A stretch of 10,496 bases of DNA from Anaerolineales bacterium UBA3940 (GTDB lineage: Bacteria > Chloroflexota > Anaerolineae > Aggregatilineales > UBA3940), in the NCBI GenBank assembly GCA_002385675.1, contig DGDY01000083.1, positions 1 to 10,496 of the forward strand, in the 5' to 3' direction. The position numbers were made by a program, and so were the translations under genes. Positions 6,564-10,496 of the stretch are shown piece after piece (the first letter of the stretch is position 1; each line of letters begins with the position of its first letter). The notes beneath the pieces are model-generated. The model was not told the DNA's origin. It did no database searches and saw nothing but the letters and a program-made list of their open reading frames with translations.

Positions 6564-7940
6564 CTAGAGTGCGGTTAATCCCATGTCACGTACGTCGCGT
6601 TTCACCTCCTCATAAATGGCCTGCCACTCTGCGGTCGGCTTGAGCGTCCGCATGTCATACGCCTCGTCGAAGCGCAGGCCGGGGTTGCCGCCCGGCGTGT
6701 CAAAGACGTGCTCGTATTTCGCGAGCAGCTTCAGCACGAGGTCGTTGGCCTCGCGGAGCGTCAGACCCTGGCGGGTCGCGGCGTGGCCCACCTCGCCCAT
6801 GAAGCGCGCCTCAAGCCCGGTGCCGTTTGGCAGCAGCCCGTCCGCCGAGCCGCAGCCCTCCAGGTGGCCGCCCGTCACCGCGATCACGATGGCGTTGGCT
6901 GCCGTCTCGTACAGCAGCTCGCGCGTTACCGCGCCGCTCTTGGGGTAGATGTCGGTCACGAAGATCGCCGGGGCGTTGCGGGCGAAGGCCTGCTGGACGA
7001 TGCTTTCGACCCACATCGTCGCGCGGGTCGTCGTGGCGATGTGGCGCATGTGGATGGGGTGCAGAAGCTGGTAATCGGCCAGTGTGGTCAGGTTCGCCAG
7101 GATGTGCGAGGCCACGTTGACAACCGCCGAACCGGGCGCGTCGCCGCCCAGCCCGCCGACCATCACGCAGACTAGCGCCGCGTTCCGCATGCCGTACTCG
7201 ATGGAGTTGATCGCCCGCGAGATGTTGCGGTGGTCCATCTTCATCTCGTTGAGCATCGGCACGAGGTGCGAGTCGCACGGGCGCAGGTAGTCGGGGTGGG
7301 CAACGGCCAGGTCGCCCAGTTCCGAGACGCTGCTCTGCGCGGCGAGCATCCCCATGCCGGGCCGCCCGACCCGCTTCAGCGCATCGCGCAGGTAGCGCAG
7401 CTCGCGCCGCGTCGCGGTGATCTCGATCGGGTCGCCGGTGCGGATCTCGCGCCCGTCCACGTGCGTGAGCGTGCCGCAGGTGATCATGTCGACGATGGGC
7501 TCCTGCGCCCAGCTCATCACCGAGGGCAGGAAGAGGTCTTCCGGGTAGGGGGTGCCGGGGTTGCCCGCCCACACGAGCGGCAGGCGGTCGTCCATAATCC
7601 GGCGGGCGTAGAGCGTGCGGGCGTCCTTGCCCTCGCCCATGACCAGCGTCTGCGGCATCCGGCGCAGGCCTTCTTCAAGCTCGTCCTCGTCAAACAGGAT
7701 GATGCGCTCGGTCGTGCGGGAGTAGCAGCCGATCTCTTTGGCCAGTTCAAAGCCCGCCTCGAACACCGCGTCGGCCAGCGCCGGGTCGTCGGTGATGATG
7801 CATTCCGGGTCCCAGCTCAGCTTGTACTTGCGGACGAGCCGGGCGGTTGTCATCGCCACTTTCTCAAGGTCCCAGCTCTCCTCGCTGATGTAGGGGCCCT
7901 CGTTCGCGCGGTCGAGAATCTCGTGGTAGTCCAGAATCAT
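6564..7940 (-). CDS. mtmB-like: MtmB-family corrinoid methyltransferase lacking pyrrolysine
   Basis: A 458-residue homologue of monomethylamine:corrinoid methyltransferase MtmB, the same length as I recall for the archaeal enzyme. Shared blocks from memory include WDL-x-K near residue 23, RPGMG (193-197), DSH-x-V-x-x-LNE (223-232), V-x-VA-x-H, R-x-x-x-x-x-TR and a C-terminal EAR-x-MGEV. In MtmB a pyrrolysine (amber codon) follows RPGMG-V. Here the aligned residue is Leu199, codon CTC at 7344-7346. The residues I recall around pyrrolysine in the MtmB structure, Glu229, Glu259 and Gln333, align to Leu226, Leu256 and Asp330. His225 of DSH is kept. The fold is therefore conserved while the amine-binding chemistry must differ. 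Start at 7940: GGAG lies 10 bases upstream, and a longer form would overlap the corrinoid gene. It follows the corrinoid gene by 13 bases. The substrate is unknown; a methylated amine or another methyl donor is possible. Confidence 0.88.
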   Translation of the reverse strand: MILDYHEILDRANEGPYISEESWDLEKVAMTTARLVRKYKLSWDPECIITDDPALADAVFEAGFELAKEIGCYSRTTERIILFDEDELEEGLRRMPQTLVMGEGKDARTLYARRIMDDRLPLVWAGNPGTPYPEDLFLPSVMSWAQEPIVDMITCGTLTHVDGREIRTGDPIEITATRRELRYLRDALKRVGRPGMGMLAAQSSVSELGDLAVAHPDYLRPCDSHLVPMLNEMKMDHRNISRAINSIEYGMRNAALVCVMVGGLGGDAPGSAVVNVASHILANLTTLADYQLLHPIHMRHIATTTRATMWVESIVQQAFARNAPAIFVTDIYPKSGAVTRELLYETAANAIVIAVTGGHLEGCGSADGLLPNGTGLEARFMGEVGHAATRQGLTLREANDLVLKLLAKYEHVFDTPGGNPGLRFDEAYDMRTLKPTAEWQAIYEEVKRDVRDMGLTAL

Positions 7941-7953
7941 CGGTCTGCCGCTC

Positions 7954-8628
7954 CTACGCTTGCCGCCGCTCGGCGATGAGCTTCTTGGCGAGCTGCACGG
8001 CCTGCATTGCGTTGCGTGCCGTGCCATCCGCGCCGATCTGCTCGGCGAAGGCCGGGGTGATGGGCGCGCCGCCGACCATGACCTTGAAGCGGTCGCGCAG
8101 GCCCATCGACTCCAGCAGGTTGATCAGGTCACGCATGACGGGCATCGACGTGGTCAGCAACGCCGAGCACGCGATGATGTCGGCGTTGACTTCCTGCGCC
8201 TTGGCGATGATGGTCTTGGTCGGCACGTCCACGCCGAGGTCGTGTACGGTGAAGCCGGTCGCTGTGAGCATCGAGGAGACGATGTTCTTGCCGATGTCGT
8301 GGATGTCGGTCTGCACGGTGCAGATCACGACGGTGCCGGTGTCGCCCTCGCCGGCCTTATCGCCGAGCGATGCCTGAAGCGCAGGCTCCAGCACGCTCAT
8401 GGCTGCCTTGAGTGCGCGCCCCGTCAGCATGAGCTGGGGCAGGAAGAACTCGCCGCTCTCGAACTTCTGACCGACGATGTCAGCCCCGGCCATCAGCCCC
8501 TGCGTGAGTAGCACCTGCGGGTCGACGCCGGCTTCCAGCGCCTCTTTTGCGATTTCCACAACGTCCTGGGCGTCGCCGTCGATGACCGCCTCTTTTAGCT
8601 GTTCGATGTATTCCTGTTCGTTAAGCAT
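7954..8628 (-). CDS. mtmC-like: Corrinoid (cobalamin-binding) methyl-carrier protein, MtmC/MtbC/MttC type
   Basis: A 224-residue two-domain protein. Residues 1-90 form the helical methionine-synthase-type cap domain, with GEFFLPQLMLTGRALKAAM at 59-77. Residues 96-224 form the Rossmann-like B12 domain. The B12 motif D-x-H-x-x-G is seen as TDIHDIGKNI at 107-116, with His110 as the expected cobalt ligand. It is followed by ACSALLTTSM and VMVGGAPI, which line the nucleotide tail in this family. It would accept a methyl group from the MtmB homologue encoded 13 bases downstream and pass it to a second methyltransferase. The ATG at 8628 has AGAGG at 5 bases upstream; a GTG at 8655 in the same frame is less likely. 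The stop is TAG. Confidence in the role is high; the methyl donor is unknown. Confidence 0.93.
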   Translation of the reverse strand: MLNEQEYIEQLKEAVIDGDAQDVVEIAKEALEAGVDPQVLLTQGLMAGADIVGQKFESGEFFLPQLMLTGRALKAAMSVLEPALQASLGDKAGEGDTGTVVICTVQTDIHDIGKNIVSSMLTATGFTVHDLGVDVPTKTIIAKAQEVNADIIACSALLTTSMPVMRDLINLLESMGLRDRFKVMVGGAPITPAFAEQIGADGTARNAMQAVQLAKKLIAERRQA

Positions 8629-8647
8629 GCTCTCCTCTTCGAGGTGG

Positions 8648-8665
8648 CGAACCACGAGGGGTTCG
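8648..8665 (-). other. Small hairpin between gntR and the corrinoid gene
   Basis: CGAACC (8648-8653) pairs with GGTTCG (8660-8665) across six bases. It sits in the 82-base gap just before the corrinoid ribosome site. It could set relative expression or mRNA cleavage, or be chance. Confidence 0.25.
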
Positions 8666-8710
8666 TGCCATGACGGGAACCAACAACAGGCTGCGCGGGC
8701 AACGCCATGG

Positions 8711-9442
8711 CTAGCGGCCCGACGTCAGCTTACGGACAATCGTGAAATTGAAAAACTCCGGGAGGTAGTACTCTTCGGAGTAGATAATCGGCTCATCGCG
8801 GGCGTCGTAGCCGACCTCTTTCACATACTGGAGCGGCACGCCCACGTCGCAGCGCAGCAGCCTGGCGATTTCATCACTTGCGACGACCGGCAGTAGTTCG
8901 GCAATGCAGTACTCGATGCGCGTCTCACAGCGGTTCGTCAGGAACGAATACACCGGCCCCTGAAGCTCTTCCTCGCGATACGCCTGCTTGACGAGGCGCG
9001 AGGGCAGGTAGTCGATGCAGTAGATAACCGGTACGTCGTCCGCAAGGAAGACGTTCGCCGTGGTGATCACTTCGTCCTCTGGCTGGAGGCCGAGCTTCTC
9101 GGCGAGTTCATGCGTGGTGGGGCCAAGCGTCAGGAAGTGGTGTTCGATGCTGGGGGTATGGCCCGCGACTTCGATCATTTCGAGGAAGTCCCATACCTCG
9201 TCAAGCCGCTGGCCGATGTTCAGCATGCGCTCGTTGACAAAGGTGCCGACACCGTGCTTGCGGATGAGCAGGCCTTCGACCTCAAGCTCCGCGAGCGCCT
9301 GGCGCACGGTCGCCCGGCTTGCACCTACCATCTCGGCGAGGCTGGGCTCGGATGGGAGGCGACCACCCTCAAAGGACTGTGTGCCAATCAGGGAGCGGAT
9401 CTGGGCAATGATCTGCTCCACTTTGGATGACGCTCTCTGCAT
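8711..9442 (-). CDS. GntR-family transcriptional regulator with UTRA ligand domain
   Basis: A 243-residue regulator of the HutC/UTRA subfamily of GntR. The winged helix-turn-helix spans about residues 6-73, with LPSEPSLAEMVGASRATVRQ as the recognition region and HGVGTFV as the wing. The UTRA effector domain runs from about residue 88 to the end, with the usual VPLQYVKEVGYDA and PIIYSEEYYLP strands. It is the first gene of the operon and probably represses itself and the downstream methyltransferase and importer genes until a small ligand, perhaps the imported substrate, binds UTRA. The start is unclear. The ATG at 9442 lies 2 bases after the stop of a 12-codon leader ORF and could be reached by translational coupling. 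A TTG at 9463 in the same frame has no ribosome site. The stop is TAG. Confidence 0.9.
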   Translation of the reverse strand: MQRASSKVEQIIAQIRSLIGTQSFEGGRLPSEPSLAEMVGASRATVRQALAELEVEGLLIRKHGVGTFVNERMLNIGQRLDEVWDFLEMIEVAGHTPSIEHHFLTLGPTTHELAEKLGLQPEDEVITTANVFLADDVPVIYCIDYLPSRLVKQAYREEELQGPVYSFLTNRCETRIEYCIAELLPVVASDEIARLLRCDVGVPLQYVKEVGYDARDEPIIYSEEYYLPEFFNFTIVRKLTSGR

Positions 9443-9444
9443 TC

Positions 9445-9483
9445 CTATGTTGATGTCAGACAACTGGGGAATATGTCAGACAT
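9445..9483 (-). CDS. Possible 12-codon leader ORF in front of gntR
   Basis: It reads MSDIFPSCLTST and then TAG. GGAGG lies at 9490-9494, exactly 6 bases before its ATG, which is the best ribosome site in this region. Its stop is 2 bases from the gntR ATG at 9442. The same TGTCTGACAT block starts both this ORF and the TTG-started version of gntR (MSDIN...), 20 bases apart and so in different frames. Either this is a real leader peptide that couples translation, or it is a relic of a duplicated gene start. No homology is available to decide. Confidence 0.4.
   Translation of the reverse strand: MSDIFPSCLTST
9453..9483. promoter_or_regulatory. Tandem GntR-type operators overlapping the start of gntR
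   Basis: The palindrome TGTCAGACA occurs at 9454-9462 and again at 9474-9482. The second is part of an 11-base perfect palindrome, ATGTCAGACAT (9473-9483). The centres are 20 bp apart, about two helical turns. GTC-A-GAC fits the known GntR-family operator pattern GTM-N(0-1)-KAC. The position between the presumed promoter and the coding start fits autorepression. The motif is not seen in front of the other genes in the operon, consistent with one shared promoter. Confidence 0.6.
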
Positions 9484-9500
9484 CTCCTCCCTCCGAGGCT

Positions 9501-9531
9501 ATCGTAGCATCCTGACCGGGAGGTCGCTCAA
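9501..9531 (-). promoter_or_regulatory. Tentative sigma-70-like promoter for the methyltransferase/importer operon
   Basis: On the minus strand TTGAGC (9526-9531) and TACGAT (9501-9506) are separated by 19 bases, slightly too long. The predicted start would lie just before the GGAGGGAGGAG ribosome site and the tandem operators. The arrangement is plausible but the boxes are weak. Confidence 0.25.
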
Positions 9532-9536
9532 GTGAC

Positions 9537-9567
9537 ATTTGTCATGCTGGAGTCAGCAATTTGTCAT
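9537..9567. repeat. Direct repeat ATTTGTCAT upstream of the promoter
   Basis: ATTTGTCAT occurs at 9537-9545 and 9559-9567, identical over nine bases with a 22-bp period. The first copy is also half of the inverted repeat TGACA-TT-TGTCA (9533-9544). Two same-face sites upstream of a promoter suggest an activator or a second regulator, or additional half-sites (TGTCA) for GntR. Confidence 0.4.
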
Positions 9568-9624
9568 AGCGGAGGGGTGAACGAGTGGTGCGTACAAATC
9601 TGCCGCGGGGCGTGTAGAAAAGTC

Positions 9625-9713
9625 GCCGCAAAATATCGCGGCTCTGATGGTCGCGATATATGACGCCCCCTCCCCGCGTCGCGGGGAGAGGGTGCAGAAA
9701 CGGCTCAGCCGTT
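9625..9713. repeat. Cluster of intergenic hairpins downstream of the ferritin-like gene
   Basis: Four stems lie close together. GCCGC (9625-9629)/GCGGC (9638-9642) is a REP-like stem that excludes the next one. ATATCGCG (9633-9640)/CGCGATAT (9652-9659) is perfect. CTCCCCGCG (9670-9678)/CGCGGGGAG (9680-9688) is perfect, and AACGGCT (9699-9705)/AGCCGTT (9707-9713) is perfect. The last two begin about 24 bases beyond the stop of the ferritin-like gene on the minus strand and may end its transcript. The GGGGAGAGGG edge recurs at about 10340. Confidence 0.5.
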
Positions 9714-9736
9714 GTACGGGTGAGTTGAAAACCCTG

Positions 9737-10243
9737 CTAGTGCTTGCTCATCGCCGCCTTGTTGATCCGGCCTTCGGCGAGCTTGGTGAGCTTTTCGTCG
9801 GTCCTCTGCTCCTCGCCGAGATTTTGCTTGAGCTTCTTGGCGACATCCTTTTCCTCAAGCATCTCGGCATAGGTCGCTGCCGAGCCGTAGCCGGCGATCT
9901 CGTAGTGCTCGACCTTCTGCGCCGCCTCGATCAGCGCCGCGTCCATCACGTCGCCGGGGATCTTCCCCTTGTTCTTCAGCAGTTCCTCACCTTCCTTGAT
10001 GAGCCCCTCCATGCCCTTGCACTTGACCGATTTGTCCGGCTTCTCGCCGAGCGCGCTCAGTGCCTCTTCGAGACGCTCGACCTGCTTCTCGGTCTGGTCA
10101 CGGTGCATGTTGAACGCCTTTTTGAGGTCGCCGTATGTGGCCGCGTTGGCCATCTTCGGCAGCGCCTCCAGGAGCATGTTCTCTGCGCTGTACAGGTCCT
10201 GCATCGAGTGAACCAGCCAACCTCTCAAATCGTGAACTTCCAT
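9737..10243 (-). CDS. DUF892/YciF-family ferritin-like protein
   Basis: A 168-residue, all-helical protein of the YciE/YciF (DUF892) family, a ferritin-like four-helix fold usually tied to stress. It opens with LRGWLVHSMQDLYSAEN (6-22), the family hallmark with Glu21 on helix one. It continues with HRDQTEKQVERL (47-58) and with IEAAQKVEHYEIAGYG (105-120), where Glu112 and Glu115 are likely metal ligands, and ends in EEQRTDEKL and a basic tail. The start at 10243 has GGAGG 9 bases upstream; the ATG at 10270 lies outside the conserved part and has no good ribosome site. It stands alone, transcribed toward gntR with a 253-base spacer before the leader ORF. No link to the methyltransferase operon is evident. 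The biochemical role of this family is poorly known. Confidence 0.88.
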   Translation of the reverse strand: MEVHDLRGWLVHSMQDLYSAENMLLEALPKMANAATYGDLKKAFNMHRDQTEKQVERLEEALSALGEKPDKSVKCKGMEGLIKEGEELLKNKGKIPGDVMDAALIEAAQKVEHYEIAGYGSAATYAEMLEEKDVAKKLKQNLGEEQRTDEKLTKLAEGRINKAAMSKH

Positions 10244-10274
10244 TGCCACCAACCTCCAGTGTCTATTCACATCC

Positions 10275-10287
10275 AGTTACTGTAACT
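10275..10287. promoter_or_regulatory. 13-base palindrome upstream of the ferritin-like gene
   Basis: AGTTACTGTAACT is a perfect palindrome with a central T, located 32-44 bases before the start codon at 10243. Its size and position fit a dimeric repressor or activator site. No clear promoter boxes can be assigned around it. Confidence 0.4.
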
Positions 10288-10358
10288 CCATGCTAGCAGG
10301 TGCGGAGCGCAGAGTCACGAGACGCTGGCTGCCCTTGCAGGGGAGAGGGCGGCCCGGC

Positions 10359-10407
10359 CCCCGAAGGGGACAATTGCACGTACCCGGGCAATTGGTGGCC
10401 GGGGTCT
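10359..10407. repeat. Dispersed two-hairpin repeat, copy 2
   Basis: It matches 3088-3137 at about 43 of 50 positions, with the first 17 bases identical (CCCCGAAGGGGACAATT). The second stem is less perfect than in copy 1. It lies 20 bases before the point where genomic sequence ends, so the assembly may have stopped because the repeat has many copies. Confidence 0.7.
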
Positions 10408-10426
10408 GCACGGGGCGGGGTTATTG

Positions 10427-10496
10427 CTGTCTCTTATACACATCTGACGCTGCCGACGAAGGGGCTAGTATATATTTCGGTGGTGGGCGTATCATT
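10427..10496 (+). other. Illumina Nextera/P5 adapter sequence (artefact, not genome)
   Basis: 10427-10445 is CTGTCTCTTATACACATCT, the reverse complement of the Tn5 mosaic end. 10446-10459 (GACGCTGCCGACGA) completes the Nextera read-1 side adapter. Eight bases of index follow (10460-10467). The last 29 bases match the reverse complement of the P5 flow-cell primer with about five mismatches and end on its last base, CGTATCATT. Genomic sequence therefore stops at about 10426. Confidence 0.97.

Noticed and set aside
6564..6566. TAG at the end of the MtmB homologue as a possible pyrrolysine codon with read-through
   Set aside because: The protein already ends where MtmB ends, at 458 residues. Reading on would add unrelated residues into the next ribosome site, and the internal pyrrolysine position is a normal Leu codon.
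7941..8027. Longer N-terminus of the MtmB homologue starting at 8027
   Set aside because: It would overlap the corrinoid gene by over 70 bases and has low-complexity basic sequence. The ATG at 7940 has a ribosome site and aligns with the start of MtmB.
9453..9567. CRISPR-like array suggested by the short direct repeats upstream of gntR
   Set aside because: The repeat units are only 9-11 bases with two copies each and no spacers of constant length. Operator sites explain them better.
10460..10496. AT-rich end resembling a promoter (TATATAT)
   Set aside because: It lies inside the index and P5 adapter remnant and is not genomic.

Overview
The window is GC-rich bacterial DNA, probably from an uncultured anaerobe. 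The gene set points there: a tungsten-type aldehyde oxidoreductase with a polyferredoxin, a corrinoid methyltransferase system, an ECF transporter and many dispersed GC-rich hairpin repeats. Chloroflexota (Anaerolineae-like) is my best guess, but it is an inference and no marker gene is present. Nine of the ten complete genes end in TAG and one in TAA. The right end is a true contig end: the last 70 bases are Illumina Nextera/P5 adapter, not genome.

Left region (1-962, minus strand): the N-terminus of an aldehyde:ferredoxin oxidoreductase, preceded by a four-cluster polyferredoxin that carries a twin-arginine/lipoprotein signal. A 523-base divergent spacer (963-1485) follows. It holds a 10-bp inverted repeat in the leader of the next unit. 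Plus strand (1486-2927): a small PII-like protein followed by a CaCA-family cation antiporter, apparently one operon. The spacer 2928-3260 separates two convergent units and is packed with hairpins and repeat elements, including a terminator-like stem at 3201-3228.

Central region (3261-9442, minus strand): six genes that read as one operon. In transcription order they are a GntR/UTRA repressor, a corrinoid protein of the MtmC/MtbC/MttC type, an MtmB (monomethylamine methyltransferase) homologue, and a YkoE-type S component, a fused double ATPase and an EcfT protein of an ECF importer (YkoEDC order). The MtmB homologue is exactly the length I recall for archaeal MtmB (458 aa). It has leucine where MtmB has pyrrolysine, and it also lacks the acidic/amide residues known around pyrrolysine. 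This is the main point of the window: a candidate pyrrolysine-free branch of the MtmB family, coupled to its own corrinoid protein, importer and regulator, with an unknown substrate. The model is that the importer brings in a methylated compound, the MtmB homologue moves a methyl group to the corrinoid protein, and GntR senses the compound. No second methyltransferase and no corrinoid activase is present, so those would have to be encoded elsewhere.

Upstream of gntR lie two copies of a TGTCAGACA palindrome 20 bp apart, a 12-codon leader ORF with a very strong ribosome binding site, and a 9-bp direct repeat with a 22-bp period. Right region (9737-10243, minus strand): a DUF892/YciF ferritin-like protein with hairpins at its 3' side and a 13-bp palindrome in front of it. 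Then comes a second copy of the repeat seen at 3088-3137, and then the adapter.
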